A stretch of 64,000 nucleotides of DNA from Anthopleura xanthogrammica (taxonomy: Eukaryota; Cnidaria; Anthozoa; Actiniaria; Actiniidae). The position numbers were made by a program, and so were the translations under genes. The DNA is taken from NCBI GenBank assembly GCA_964019055.1, contig OZ025216.1, positions 11,673,914 to 11,737,913 on the forward strand, in the 5' to 3' direction. This document shows, piece by piece, positions 35,084 through 57,469 of this stretch; the first letter of the stretch is position 1, and each line of letters begins with the position of its first letter. The notes beneath the pieces were generated by a model, which saw only the letters and a program-made list of their open reading frames with translations, had not been told where the DNA came from and searched no databases.

Positions 35084-35532
35084 GAACCAGTATTTGCATG
35101 CCTACATCCTTCTGTATAAAATAGGAATAAAGAAGCAGCATAGAAAATTCGCTTTTAATTACGGTTTATTGAAAATTTCGGTTTTTTGGATACAACTGCG
35201 CAACTATAGTTCACTTTTAATAGAATATAGAATTCAATACCCTGGTTGGCAGAGGTTTCCTTATTTCTATCCTCTGACGAGAAGGAAAAGAAACCTCTGC
35301 ACGGATCTGCTTTCAACCAAATGAAATTCTGAAGTTTAAATGTATCAGTCAATGGGAGGTTTCATAGAACCTTTATTTGACGTCACAATCTTGTGCACTT
35401 ACCCCATGTCCAACATACCTTATTTATAGCCTCAGAGTAGCCTCAGAGTATGAGGGGTGGAGGGTAGTTGAATGGGATTTCAATCGTGGACGCTTACTAA
35501 AGATTCACGTTTGAAATAGATATAATTGGAAG
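35084..35532. other. Intergenic upstream of quinone oxidoreductase gene 2
   Basis: No gene or clear motif. A 13-bp direct duplication (CCTCAGAGTAGCCTCAGAGTA) lies near 35430. Confidence 0.4.
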
Positions 35533-38500
35533 ATGTGTGCCGCACAAGTGATGAGAGCTGTCCGTGTGTCTCAGTTTGGAGGGCCTGAGGTTCTGAAGCT
35601 GTTGACTGATGTTCCAGTACCAAGGGTTGATAAAGGACAGGTAAGAGAGTTGTGAGTGTTCAGAGTTGGAGGGGGGATGATAACCTATCTAGTTGATGAA
35701 TTCAAACTTCAAGACCACTTTTTCATTCAGTAGTCAAAATTTACTTAACGGGGGGGGGGGGGGGGGGGGTCCATAGGTTATTCGTTCTTTCTCCAGCATT
35801 AATTGGAGTGAAGTGCATAGCTTAATCTATAACCAGTGCTTTAAGGCTGCTTTCCTAATAGTCCTCTTGCAGCACTTCAGAATGCAGCTCAATTTGGAGG
35901 GCGGAACAAAAGAATTTCAATCTCAGGAGAATTGGAACCTATTGTATGTTTTTGCCCTCCGAATTGACATGTATTTCAGAATGCTGCATCCTGGTTTCAA
36001 CTCAAACAATAGCTAACCAATCATTGTTAGAGCAGTTTTCCCAATGGAATTAAAATCTTGTCCCACAAACAACTACACAGTATCTGTTTTAAAGAGTACT
36101 ACAAGGATTACAAGGCAATTATTTTTATTTTCGCAGAACAGTAAACAAATTAAACAATTAATAATCAATTTTCCAGAATTTTAAATTCTGCAATTTTCTA
36201 GCTAATTTGTTGAGCGTGTGGGATATATCATTGATAACTTAAATGAGTTGGAATGATGAATAGAAGCCATCCTTCAAATATGTTACAAGGTGCTGATCAA
36301 GTTACATGCCGCAGGAGTCAATCCAGTCGATACGTACATTAGAAGTGGTACATATGCTAGGAAGCCAAAGTTACCGTACACACCTGGTGCAAATGGTGCT
36401 GGGATTGTTCATTCAATTGGGGATGGTGTGACACAATTCAAGGTATGAGTGGGCAATAGCTTTATTTAGTATCTGTGCCTGTATAGTATATATTATAAGG
36501 AGGAATTTGAAAAAGAAAATCTAAGCGTGTTCTTGTCTTAGAAGTCACAAAAACTTGAGCGTTAGAAGACTATTACAACATGATGGTGATTTTGCAATGA
36601 GTATTTCATGGATTGGTATAAGATACTTCACTACCTATATGTTTGTATCCCCAGGTGGGTGACCGTGTGTACACTTTCTCCAGTCTTACAGGAACATATG
36701 CTGAGTTTACGGTGTGTAATGAAAATGATGCTTTTAAGCTGCACGATAAGCTTTCATTTGCACAGGGTGCTGCTCTTGGTGTGCCTTATTTTACTTCCTA
36801 CAGAGCACTCTTTCACAGGTTAGGACTTCATTTGTACATATTGTATTTGATTATGATTCCAATTTGCTTCTGTTTTAAATTTATAGGCTAATACGGCATG
36901 AAAAAATGAATGACTAAATAAATGAATATTGAATGGACATAGTAATTAGAAAAAGAGTTACTGAGTGATTGTTTAAGTGAGTGGAAGGTGGGTGAAAGAA
37001 TGAATGGATAAATGAGTAAATATATCAATGAATGAAAGAATGAATGATCAAACAAACGCATGAATGAATGAACAAACAAATGAATGAATAAATGAATTTA
37101 CAAATGAATGAATGAATAATTGATTAAGATAATGAAAGACAAATGAATCAGTGAGTTAGTGACATAATCTATGTAAGATATTATGCAAACTATGAGTGAA
37201 ACCTTTAAACATTATTCTTCTCGAATAATACAATCTAAGTCTTCCACCTAACTGAAATAATAATTTTTCATTGCAAAAAATTAAAATGTAGACTTTTTGT
37301 TCGCCCTGGAGAGACAGTTTTAGTACATGGTGCAAGTGGAGGGGTGAGTCTATCATTTTTTATGATAAATATTATATCATAAATAGTACATAATTTATGA
37401 TTTTAAGACTGAACCAATAATGCCGCATGTGAAACCATTTTAGGCTGGGACAGCAGCTTGCCAGCTTGCAAGGGCTCATGGGTTGGTTGTCATAGGAACA
37501 GCAGGTACTCCTGAGGGTGAAGAGATAGTACGTAAGGCTGGTGCGCATCATGTTTTTAACCATCGTAGTCCAGACTATGTAGATAAAATAAAGGTAAGTT
37601 ATTGCAGGGCTTAAAATAATGACTAGTCATCAGACAATGTCTGGCCAGAATTGGAACTTGTCTGGTCAAATCTTTGCCTTGCTGGTGATTTTGACCAGTA
37701 ACGTTGAGCCAGAAATGAGGTAAGACCAAGCTAAAACTAATTTTTGCCAGTTATCATGACCAGTGACTGACTGGCCATTATTTTAAGCCCTGTTATTGAA
37801 TGAATTGTATACATATGTATATATAATAATTATATTCTATTAATATATCTGTGTGTGTATATATGTGCGTATGTGTTTTTGTATATATAGAATATAGTAT
37901 ATGTTCCTTTATTTAATATATTTTATCTTTATGTAGGTTTTTCTATTTACTTTACTATATTTTCCATTGATTATTTTCTTAGTATTGAAAGGACCTATTG
38001 TATGACTGCAAGTGCTATTAAGAATGACTTTAAATTTTTTTCTCACAGGAAGTAACAGGAGGAAAAGGTGTTAATGCAGTTGTAGAAATGCTTGCCAATG
38101 TTAACCTTCACAAGGATCTACAGCTACTGGCACTTGGAGGCAGAGTTGGGGTATGCCAACAAAGCTTTCTAGAAAATAATGTTTGGTAGTTCAATGTGTC
38201 CTACTAGGAATGGAGGTCTAGGAATGGGAATCTGCAACAAGAGCCACAGGGATATTTAAGATGCCCAGCTATTATATTTTTTCATTTATTTTCCTGTGAT
38301 AAGAATGTCTATATCGCTTGTAAATGCAACAAGCTTTACCGATCAAATCAACAGATACAATGCAGATACATGAGCGCCAAAGCTATTAGTTTATAGTACT
38401 GTCTAGCATTTCATTAATATATTTAAAAACTCTTTATAAAATTCCTCATATTTTAGGTAGTTGGTAACCGAGGAAACATTGAAATCTGCCCCCGTGATCT

Positions 38501-38714
38501 TATGGCTCGAGAATCCAGTATATTTGGAGTGATGCTGATGAATATTAGCCCGGATGAGAAAAAGGAGACTATAGCAGCATTACATGCTGGTGCTGAGGCT
38601 GGTTGGTTAAGGCCTATTGTTGGCCGTGAGCTCCCTCTTAGTGAAGTAGCTAAAGCACACATGGAGATTATTGAAACTAAAGGAGCACAAGGGAAAATGG
38701 TGTTGACAATCTAG
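35533..38714 (+). CDS. CRYZ: Quinone oxidoreductase / zeta-crystallin (CRYZ-like), gene 2
   Basis: Exons: 35533-35640, 36290-36442, 36655-36818, 37292-37343, 37444-37593, 38049-38150, 38457-38714. GT-AG, phases agree, 328 residues, against 329 in vertebrate zeta-crystallin. NADPH-dependent one-electron quinone reductase of the zinc-free MDR family, cytosolic; vertebrate members also bind AU-rich mRNA elements. Visible: [17 protein letters not shown] start, [14 protein letters not shown] signature, [10 protein letters not shown], the Rossmann motif [16 protein letters not shown] split between exons 4 and 5, and the C-terminal [17 protein letters not shown] typical of CRYZ. No targeting peptide. 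It lies ~2 kb downstream of gene 1 on the same strand, but the two are quite diverged, so this is an old family relation rather than a recent tandem duplicate. Confidence 0.94.
35740..35770. repeat. Poly-G run
   Basis: About 19 consecutive G residues in intron 1 of quinone oxidoreductase gene 2. Confidence 0.9.
35873..35988. mobile_element. Hairpin MITE M2, copy 4
   Basis: TTGCAGCACTTCAGAATGC ... TTTGGAGGGC is mirrored by GCCCTCCGAATTGACATG ... TTTCAGAATGCTGCA. The most complete copy in the window. Confidence 0.8.
36900..37160. repeat. Degenerate (GAAT)n tract in intron 3
   Basis: AATGAATGA-type sequence heavily interrupted by substitutions: an old counterpart of the pure tract at 2673-3193. 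Confidence 0.85.
37605..37792. mobile_element. MITE with CAGGGCTTAAAATAATG ends
   Basis: CAGGGCTTAAAATAATGAC is mirrored by GGCCATTATTTTAAGCCCTG. Inner phrases GACTAGTCATC and GACCAGTGACTGACTGG are partly inverted. In intron 5 of quinone oxidoreductase gene 2. Confidence 0.8.
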
Positions 38715-38787
38715 TTATTTGCATTTTATAACTAATTGTAATATGAATAATTATATGATATTCAAATTCGAAATTTGAACAAGGTTA

Positions 38788-39045
38788 AGGGACTGCTCAT
38801 TTTTTATTGGGAAGGGGGAGAGGTGGTTGGATTCACTTGGTAACCCATGCAACAAATCTAACCCCCCCTCTCTGTTGTTGCATAAGAATGCCCCCCCCTT
38901 GTTTTCCATTTTTTTTATTGTAAAAGTGCTATGCGACTCAGGCTTTTTGCCTGGCCCCCTCTTGAGCTTGTTTCTTCATGCCCCCTACCCCCCTCCCCCC
39001 CCAAATCCCACCAGCCCCCTTCCCCATTAAGAAATAACAGTCCCT
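38788..39045. mobile_element. MITE with AGGGACTG ends and poly-C interior
   Basis: AGGGACTGCTCATTTTTTATT is mirrored by TAAGAAATAACAGTCCCT. The interior is CCCCC-rich. A related one-sided segment lies at 42405-42530. Confidence 0.65.
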
Positions 39046-39405
39046 GAGGTCAAAACAATGCAGATGGACATTTAGTATAACAGAGATATTTTTACTTGAA
39101 TGGTAACTGTAATATTAGTCTGCTCTAATTTGGAATTAGCTAATACAGCAAAAAGAATTGTATTAAAAATCTAGAGAGTTGTAAAAAATTATACAAGCAA
39201 AATAGTGGGCTATAAATATCAGTAATGCTAGGGGCTAAATTCACACAACCTTTATTTACCCCCTCTGACTGAATAAGGAATAAAATTAAATAGTCATTTT
39301 TTTCATAGGCCTGATGAGAAGGTTTTACTCCAGTTGGAATATTCAATTCAGTGCTATGTTTTTATATATTTTTTTATTGTGTTTCTTTATCTTTTAGTTC
39401 TCTCC

Positions 39406-39439
<34 letters not shown>

Positions 39440-40108
39440 AATACCCCCTCCCCTACCCAACAAATTGTCAAGCTTTGCTTTCAGAATTAGTTAAAAATCA
39501 CCTGTTATGCTTCTAACCATTTGGAGGAGTTAAAAATACTGGTAAGCAATATTAGGAATATTTGAATGTTGTCTAGACGATTCTGTGTTGTTTTTTTTTA
39601 TGCCAAGCCACCCCTCCCCTGTATAAGGGCTGTTTATTGTGACGTCACTCGTATGGAAAAACAACTTCTAGGTCCAAAACGAAAACCAGTTTTATAAAGA
39701 ATTTTATTTTTCTTCATGACAGGATTTGTTGTCCAAAATTCTGTCGTTTCAGTTGGAGTTTAATTCATTGAGAACATTTTAGCGGTTTTTGTGAGCAGTT
39801 GGTTACTTGGAATCGGCCTAACAAACTCACAAAAATCTGAGAACTTTTCTGAGTGACGGAATTCAGGAGTCGTGAAGAAGAAAAAAGGGTTCTACTGATT
39901 TCTACCACTTACCTCCTAATCACCATATATTCAAATAACCGGTAAGGCTTAGCCAATCAGAAGTCATTATTCCCGCCACTTGAAAAAAATAAACATTATT
40001 GACCTTTATACTCTTTAAACAACATTAAGGCTTACGTGTACTACGGCTCACTACGGCTCCATTCAAGTGTTGATCATATATATATTTACTTTGATCTTAT
40101 CTTAGAAA
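39046..40108. other. Intergenic and probable promoter of argininosuccinate synthase
   Basis: No gene seen. (CT)n at 39411-39437. GTGACGTCAC at about 39640 is a perfect CRE-like palindrome ~470 bp upstream of the ATG. Confidence 0.4.
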
Positions 40109-49237
<9,129 letters not shown>

Positions 49238-51603
49238 CTCAACCGGCAAACACAAAGCAAGATAATTGTTTCTACCATGAATTAAAAAAGGAGGAAGCAT
49301 AATTTTTAGTCATTTTTTAAATTCATGGTAACTTTAGCAAACATTATGGCAATGATTCCCTTCATTTCCGTCCCTCGCTCGCTTCCGCTTCTGGCTGTTT
49401 TGGCGGGGGGGGGGGGGGGGGGGACTCTTCCTTTTCGCGCCAAACGGTGACCGCGCGCGGAGAGGTGGGGGACCGGGGCCGGGGATGCCGCTCTGCAATA
49501 CTTGCAAAATATCCATAAACGAGTTGCGACATGAAATAACGGGTTTACGTAGTTAGGGAGCAAGCCTTCAATTATTATTTAAATATGTTTTGTTCGCGAG
49601 TTCATTAGCAATAAAAATACAGAGATTGAGAATTGAGTTATTGGTGTTTTTTTTTTAGACAGTGATGTCATCAAATTAACCAGTTTGTCTCCAGTTTGTC
49701 TCCATCTGCTCAATATATCCAAGGACATTATATTCTGAAAATTATCGTTGAATTCTTCTTTCCAAATGGCTTTGTTTGTTTTCATGCTTCTTTTTTTTAC
49801 CCTATCATGAAAAAGAAAACTTTCTTCTTGTTCCACTGATTTTGCCAGCAGTTTTTCTAGCTTTTTCTGCTCTTTTGTTTTTACCGCCGTGCGAAAGGGG
49901 CGACAACCGCTCACGTGGCGCTGGGATTCTTCTAAGAAAACAAGATCACGTTTTCTGTCCTTCATTACAGGGTCATCCCAGGAACACTATGTGGTCTGAC
50001 ATCTTACTCTAAATCAATATGTTTTAGAAAAACTCATTTTTACCTTCGCTTTTAAAATTAAACTTTTGCTTTTGAAATGACAAATTAAATTCGCTGACGA
50101 CTTAATTAAAGGGCTCGGAAATTTTCATAACTTACCAGGCTTTCCATTTAATTCGTATTTTACAATGTTTTTAGAAATCTGAAAATTATTTTGTGCTTTC
50201 CTCCTCTTAATAGGGTAGCTGAGCCAATTTGTCCCAAACAATGAGCACAAGTCAATGTAGTACTTTCGAAAAGCATTCGAGAATTTTCGAATTTTCGATT
50301 CATTTTCATTAATTCTCATTTTTGATATTCGCCGTAAACAAGATGCTTCAAGTTAATACTTGAAAAATGGACTCTTATTTAAACAATGACAAATGTACTA
50401 CACTATTACCTGACATATTGTTTTTATTAAATCGTCAAATGAAAAGATCTAAATATACACTGAGCAAGTTTCAGCAGCAATTAACCTTATATATATTTTT
50501 TATTTCTTGTGAGGCAACTTGACAATTGACAGAGCGGTGAAGATCCATAAAGCTTACAACATATATAAATATATTGTTTATTCTCAGTCAGTTATGTGCT
50601 AGTGATTGTTCGGCTTCATTCTTTCTAAATTTAAAATTCGCTCTACTTTTTTCGTAAATTCGGGGCGTTTAAAAATGTATGAAATACACTGTGAAATATT
50701 TTCCAAAAAAGAACATTCTAGTTCAATCTCTTTAGCAAAGCAAGCATAGCGACTGTAAAATTATATACACAAATATTTGTTTATATATCCATCCACCATT
50801 GAAAATTTAGCCATATTGAGAAAGCAAGAAAGCCGTTGTGATATTCGTCGGTATTTCTCCCCTTCATGTGGGGAAATTGTGATGTGGGATGAAAAGGTTA
50901 AACAGCTAGTGCTTTCTCGTCCACTCGTCACTTGTGTGTACTAGAAAACAAGCGCTGACGCGTGGGATATTCCATTGCGTATCTCAAAAACTGTATTCGA
51001 GCCTTTTCGCTTGCCCCAAGTGAATGTAAAATTTCAAAATTTGATTTGTCTGGTTTAAGTTCATCATGTATCTAAAGAGAAGCCATTTTACAGCCCTAGC
51101 TCGTTTCACCACTGATGGGTTTCTTGACTCAAAGATACCTTCTACTCACTGAGAAGTCTCCAAAATTGGACCTAACTGTATGACTCAAACTAAACGACCT
51201 TATTCAGTCCGTTCAAATAAAAATATTATTAAAAAAGAAAAGACTTCAATCTTCATAATTTGCTGAGAAAAGTTACATTGGCATATCAAAACCTCTCACA
51301 ATTAACTTGAAAACCGAACTTCAAATATCTCATTGAAGTATATTCTATTATGTGAAATGTCTTCTCAATATCCTTGAGCACTGAGGGAAAAGAAAAATTC
51401 CGAAATACTTGAATTTAATGTAAGTACTACCTACAGCCAAATGTTTACTGTGTTGTCAGGTCTGTCAGCATGAACCAGTTTACGTTTGACCAGATGTTTC
51501 GGTTAAATTTTCAAGGTGCAGGGGCTCAAGCTGTTCAGATATACTTCATTTTAAACCAACTTTGCCTGGTATTTCTTGGTTTTAGTATTACAAGGCAAAA
51601 ATA
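49238..51603. other. Intergenic between argininosuccinate synthase and the GPCR
   Basis: ATTAAA at about 49282 may be the polyadenylation signal of the synthase gene. Poly-G at 49405-49423. A 128-codon minus-strand open frame (49579-49965) has no recognisable domain. Otherwise AT-rich, nothing recognised. Confidence 0.5.
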
Positions 51604-52518
51604 ATGGATTGGAACTATACGAAAAACGAGGATTATTGCGAAAATACAGTTCTAGAATCACAGTCTATCATAGCAGTTTTGGCTGCTATCGCTGTTCTTC
51701 TGATTCTACTTTCAGTGCTTGGAAATGGCCTTGTTGTTTTTGCGGTCTACAAAACAGAAAGTTTACAGACTCCAACAGTATTCTTCTTGGCTTCTCTTGC
51801 TATGGCAGATTTTTTAACTGGATTGCTTGTCATCCCAACTTGGTCCATACGCCTCATCTTGGATTTTCGAAAACCTTCCAATCCTTTTTCTATTGTTACA
51901 GAATTGCTAACCTTATTGACAATGGCGGCATCAACATACAGCCTTTGTGCTGTAACTTTGGATCGTTATTTTGCCATTATTCACACACTCAAATATAATT
52001 TAATGGTCACAAGGAACCGAACTTTCAAAGTTATCATCGTTGTTTGGGTCATGTCCTTTTTAACCGGTATCTTTCGAACCTTTTTTAGCGACCAAAAAAG
52101 ATTAAGACTTGTGTATATTTGTTCAATCGCCATTATCGCCATTATCCCCTTCACTATCATAACGATTTCCTACGTTCGAATTTTCCTCGTTGCAAGAATC
52201 CAAGCAAGACGAATTGCTGCAGAACACAGAAGTGTTTCTCCTGAATCTAAAAGAAACACAAAAGCAGCCAAAACTATAGCGATAGTTATTCTTATATTCA
52301 CTCTTTCGTGGCTTCCTCTTCTAGTGTTTTGTGCACTTGAGTTTCGCCATGTTTCTTTCTACAGTGTTTGCGACAATTTGAGGTCTAGATTTCGTTTTGC
52401 TGCGGTTGCTGTTGTTCTTGCATTCACGAGCAGTGTTTGGAACCCATTGATCTATACTCTCAGATATAAAAAGTTTCGACTGGCTTTCAAAAGAATAATC
52501 TGCAAAATAATGGTTTGA
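51604..52518 (+). CDS. Class A (rhodopsin-like) G protein-coupled receptor
   Basis: Intronless 304-residue seven-helix receptor at the plasma membrane; ligand unknown. N-glycosylation sequon NYT at residue 4. TM1 carries GNGLVV, TM2 SLAMADFLTG (Asp 2.50), TM3 ends in D120-R121-Y122, TM4 has the conserved Trp (VVWVMSF), TM5 a Pro (AIIPFTI), TM6 SWLP, TM7 N280-PLIY. The extracellular end of TM3 lacks the usual Cys and the second extracellular loop is only about ten residues. Both traits fit the melanocortin/lipid-type (MECA) group and similar orphan receptors, which are expanded and intronless in cnidarians. The short third intracellular loop is basic (ARIQARR). The N-terminus has one Cys (residue 12) and the third extracellular loop another (SVCDN), which could pair. 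Ligand class is inference only. Confidence 0.93.
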   Translation: MDWNYTKNEDYCENTVLESQSIIAVLAAIAVLLILLSVLGNGLVVFAVYKTESLQTPTVFFLASLAMADFLTGLLVIPTWSIRLILDFRKPSNPFSIVTELLTLLTMAASTYSLCAVTLDRYFAIIHTLKYNLMVTRNRTFKVIIVVWVMSFLTGIFRTFFSDQKRLRLVYICSIAIIAIIPFTIITISYVRIFLVARIQARRIAAEHRSVSPESKRNTKAAKTIAIVILIFTLSWLPLLVFCALEFRHVSFYSVCDNLRSRFRFAAVAVVLAFTSSVWNPLIYTLRYKKFRLAFKRIICKIMV

Positions 52519-54262
52519 AAATCTTGTCAACTGGGAAAACAACATCTCAGTAGTCTTCAAAAACAACTCCTTAGTTCAGGATAAGCATAATTGACAGGCA
52601 ATTTTAAAATCTTCAGAATTAGTAAAAAAGAGTTTAAAAACCCTAACTACTCCATTCATATTCTTGGGGTGCAACCAGCATATCTTCGTATCTTGTAAAA
52701 ATATTCGATCGATTGAAAAAAATAGTTAGCCAAATGTATGTAGCCTATAGTATATATGCATATATTCCCAATTTCAGAGTTTTCCAAAGGCTCTATCGTC
52801 ACAAATTTGTAAGATGGGATGGCGGCCCAGCCTTCACTGTCAGATGTCAGTTAAAATTTCGCTCGTTTGTTAGTTGTCAGTTAAATCAGTTCAGGCCGTT
52901 TGTCAGTTGTCTGTTAGTTAAATTTTAGGGCATTTGTCAGTACGTCTGTCAGTAAACCCCGTATGTTGTGAAGTCTTCATATAATTATTTATTTATATAG
53001 GGATCATTTTAGAGAATTTTGCACCTGTCGAAAAACAGAACTACTTTCAAAATGACTGTCAAAACTGACTATTAGGTGTTAGGTTACCAAGATCTGTTTG
53101 GGCATCATATTTCCACAGCTGCTTAAACATATTTTTCCTGACTTTCACGTTTGTTAGAAGCCAGAAAAGTGAACTCTGGCAAAAATCTTGTCGAAAAAGT
53201 AAAGGCAGAAAAAAAAAAGCTTCGAAAACCAAACGGAATTGTTAATTTTTTCAGTTCTTGAAAACGCATTACTGAAAATCAGAAACTCATAATGGGGTTG
53301 AAACGTGTAACTCCATTGCCGTGATCCTTGTCCAGAATAATCAGATATGCAAATAGGAGTTTTGATACCATATTTGGAATGTTAAGTCTGATTCAGGATG
53401 GCATGGCGCGCCTGCATCAAACTTTTCGCTGAATTTATTGGCTTTCAGAGGAAATTGACTAAATATCTAAATGGAACATTTGGAATATTTGTCTTTAAGT
53501 TTAAGTTTGAGAGTTTTTAAAGCAAAAGAATTTAATTTACTGTAAAAGAAATTCATCAACAAAACAGCTGAATATTCTAGAGTGTCGCATGAAAAAATGA
53601 CTGTTAAACGTTTCAACCACTTTAGAGTTTCTGATTTTAATGATTTTAAAAAGTCACTATGTGAACAAGCTTTAGGAAAGCCATTTCAAAATCCATACCG
53701 TACTGAAGCGCGCAATCAATCAAAAATCAAAGCTTTCACTTTACGATAATTACCAAAAGTACGTGACAATTTTGATAACCAATTGCCCGATGTAAAATTG
53801 AACTCTTTTGATCAGCAGGTTATATATCGTTTCAGGTTTTGTAAGACAACTAGTGGGGATCGACGTCTCCATGGTGACGGCCCGGGGCTAAACTGTTTAA
53901 GGAGAATTCAAACGGTGACGTTGAAATTAGTCTAAAATGAAAAGCCAAATGTTTTTTTTTTCTTTTTTTCTTTTTTTTTTTCTTCCAAAGTATAAAGTTA
54001 AGATTACTGGAGGCATTTTTGGCATATATAAACAGTATTTACGAGAAACTGAACCCGACTAAATTTTTGAAGCACTCAGCTACGCGATATTTCTTGTTTA
54101 AAAGTGTTATTTTTAGACTTACAGCCAAGACACGAGTTGAAGTACTTAATGGGCTCAAACATTTGCATATATTGAAAGATCGAGTATTTTGGAAACATTC
54201 CTAATTTCGACCCGGCTTCAAAATTTTGTCAGTACCCCGAAATACTGATCTAAGTTAGGACA
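52519..54262. other. Intergenic downstream of the GPCR
   Basis: 52840-52960 has repeated GTCAGTT(G)TC phrases. T-rich runs at 53950-53985. Several short ORFs without recognisable content. No gene seen. Confidence 0.5.
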
Positions 54263-54386
54263 CAAGGACCGCGGAGCATGCTAAAAAGCGGTGGGCTAAG
54301 ATTGGAAAATATAAGAGTCTGGTATGGAGGGAAAAAGTGAGGCCGGGGCTATAGCTCCCCCCCCCCCCCCCCGTCTCCGCGGTCCC
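54263..54386. mobile_element. MITE family M3, copy 3
   Basis: AAGGACCGCGGAG ... CTCCGCGGTCC ends with a poly-C run inside, as in copy 1 at 28533. Confidence 0.7.
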
Positions 54387-54407
54387 GCGCCTGGTTCACA
54401 GCTCGTA

Positions 54408-54975
54408 CAGTTCGAACCCTGAAACAACCTCTGGGCTGATCTGAGTCAGGACATGGCTAATAACTCACAGATCAAACCCTGAAACAACCTTTGGGCTGAT
54501 CTAAGTCAGGGCACGGCTAATAACACACAGATCCAACCCTGAAACGACCTCTGGGCTGATCTAAGTCAGGGCACGGCTAACTCACAGATCCAACCCTGAA
54601 ACGACCTCTGGGCTGATCTAAGTCAGGGCACGGCTAATAACTCACAGATCCAACCCTGAAACGACCTCTGGGCTGATCTAAGTCAGGGCACGGCTAATAA
54701 CTCACAGATCCAACCCTGAAACGACCTCTGGGCTGATCTGAGTCAGGGCACGGCTAATATAACTCACAGATCCAACCCTGAAACGACCTCTGGGCTGATC
54801 TGAGTCAGGGCACGGCTAATATAACTCACAGATCCAACCCTGAAACGACCTCTTGGCTGATCTAAGTCAGGGCATAGCTAATAACTCACAGATCCAACCC
54901 TGAAACGACCTCTGGGCTGATCTAAGTCAGGGCACTACCAACTTACAGTTCGAACTATGAAACAACCTCTGGGTT
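54408..54975 (-). repeat. 57-63-bp minisatellite of the SINE-tail type, second array
   Basis: About nine units of the same motif as the argininosuccinate synthase intron 3 array (GGGCTGATCTAAGTCAGGGC), but with CACGGCTAATAACTCACAG instead of CATGGCTAACTCACAG. Unit length varies by insertion of TAA or ATATAA. No SINE body is seen next to it. Confidence 0.9.
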
Positions 54976-57469
54976 TGGTTCAAATCTTTTCTCATGCGCA
55001 ACCGTTAAACAAATGAATGATACTTTAGGGAATGACACGTGGTCTGAAATGGAAAAACATTACACCCAGTGCTTTATTACAAAAATATATGACATATAGC
55101 CATAAAGTTGATTTATCAACAGCCATGTATGCTGTCTAAACATTTTCTTTAATATTTTCAATATAGCCACATTGCGAAATTAAATCTTTAAAAAGCAAAA
55201 CTTTATCAGACGACAGAGCTACAATAGGCTATTGATGACGCAAACTATTTAAAAAATTGTTTTTCTGTTTTCAATTTACATAATCTTTAGACATAGGTGA
55301 AAAATAAGTCATTAAGAAGGGTTTAACTTTAAAATTTCCAGCCATAATAACTACAATCGGCTAATAATAACTACTGAAAAGGTGTTAAAAAATCAGAGCG
55401 AACAAAAGATGGAGAGGTTGTTTTTTTGTGACGAAGAGCACATGGAATACACGATTTTATCACAGTTGTACACTTCGGAATACAATATCGTCGGTAAATG
55501 CTTACGGTTTTACAGTTAAACTGGTTATAGACTACATAAGAGTTATCAATTATTTTTAGTGATGGATGAATAAACTTCCCTCTCCATCGTCAAATGAGTG
55601 GTTCTTTTGGGATGACCAGTAGAGCAGTGAATGACAATTTCTGTCTATAGTTAGTGATTAACAAAAGCCATAGCCGCCATGTTCGCAGCCATGTAACTAA
55701 AGAATCGATTGGAAAATCTTTTCAGTGTTAAATTCTTTTAACATGGCGGCCATGACGCCATGCGCTAACGGAGAACCCAACCTTGGGGTCAAAACAAACG
55801 AATTCCCTTCTCTGGAAGATTTAAATATTTTCTGGTGTCAATATTTTTTTATTATTTTGACTGCCAATTAGTGCAAGTGGTAAATACAGATATGTATGTG
55901 AAAATTTCTAAAATTGAGGCTGCAATATAGACCTTCATTGAAGACTTGTCGCAAAATTATTCATCAGATTTTCATTCACATATATTGTTAATTTTAGTTT
56001 CTCTTTCATGAGCCTTTTTTTCGAATCGAGTCTGTGCAAAATATACGTATTCTATCTACTTTCCTTTATCACAGACTCTAAATATTCCTTGAATTCTGTC
56101 GATCAACTGAAATGTTCACAAAATATTCCCACCTCAGTCAGGATCGATGAAGGGGTCCCAATGGTGGAGCTTTACTTTGCCCCATGTGGCGAAGTTTATA
56201 AACAAAATAACATAAAATAGAAATAAAATTAGAAAACAAACGCTTTGAAATTTTCCGCAGATCTTTACTGGATGCTCAATCACTCTGAGCAACAGACAGT
56301 TTTACAAAACTAGTATCATTAGTATATCTTTTAGATTACGAAGGATTGACAGCTTTGTCTGTTATCCATAAAGTTTAGACAAGAAAAGGTATCATGTTTA
56401 GTAAAATTTACATCATGTCGTACACACTCCTTTGTGACTTTCGACAGTATTTAATATAGCACACCCAGTCCATATGCTATCAGCTCAAACAAATGAATGC
56501 CAGCCTCTCCCTGATAAAACAGACCCACTTCAAGTCTTTCATGCCATTATCCTACCATCCAATAGGGATAAAGCTAGTTCTTATAAAGGTAGAACCTATA
56601 CAGGATATTTCAGTAAGTACTGATTGTTCCCAACAGCCACGTATATACACTCAGTTGGGCGCTGCAATTTGCTTCAGTGTGTTACTATACACCAGAGGAT
56701 CAAGACACAACGCGAAGTCTTCACTACCTTTCAATTGAATTTTCTGCTTTAGTCACTGACTTACAGGTAAGCTCATGGTTTCTTAATCGTTCAAAAAACT
56801 TCTTGTTTCGTTGATTGCTTCAGACTTTAACTGAAGTCAGTTCTAAGTAACGTTAAATCAAAAGCAATTCGCAGTCCGAAGTTCTTGGTAGGGAGCTAGT
56901 TTTTGGAATTATGTTTCTCTCTCTGAAAGAACGATAAAAAGAATCTTCCATCAAATTCTTCTAACTTTAGCCTTTGATCCTTCAATAAACACTAGATGTC
57001 AACTAGGAGAAAAGGGCAATTCGTATGAATCGTCTGTTTTGTTTCGAAACCTCACCACCACACCCACTCGTAGATTCGTAACATGTACGAAAGATCTCAA
57101 TACCATTTGTTCAACAGCCAGTGGACAGGAGGGAGGGCTGATGAAGCAATAACCGACCGAGACCCAGAAATTAAAAGAATATAAAACTAAAGTTAATTTT
57201 CCTTCAGTCAGTATTAGTGTTACTTTGTACATGTTTTGTGGCTGAGTGAAGTCACTAAACCAGTGAAATAGATATTAGACTAATACACTTTAGTAGACCC
57301 TAATTCTATTGTTTTCTTTTGTGTCTATTTGACTATTACACTTTAAAAAGCAATTTTTATTTCACGAGTTTAGCCTAGTGACTTCACTCTAATATCAATC
57401 ACGTAAATATGTGAACGTAATTTTTGAATTCTTAGGATTGTCACAAAGCCACGTCATCTCTACTACGTC
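54976..57469. other. Intergenic upstream of the NTPDase gene
   Basis: 54985-55065 is a one-sided M4 MITE remnant. The rest is AT-rich with no recognisable gene. The unlikely short ORFs at 56008 and 56493 show no domain. Confidence 0.5.

Noticed and set aside
49579..49965. 128-codon minus-strand open frame rich in Lys and Glu
   Set aside because: No domain, no splice context and no homologous repeat in the window; may be chance in AT-rich DNA.
51576..51998. 140-codon frame overlapping the GPCR
   Set aside because: Out-of-frame shadow of the receptor gene.
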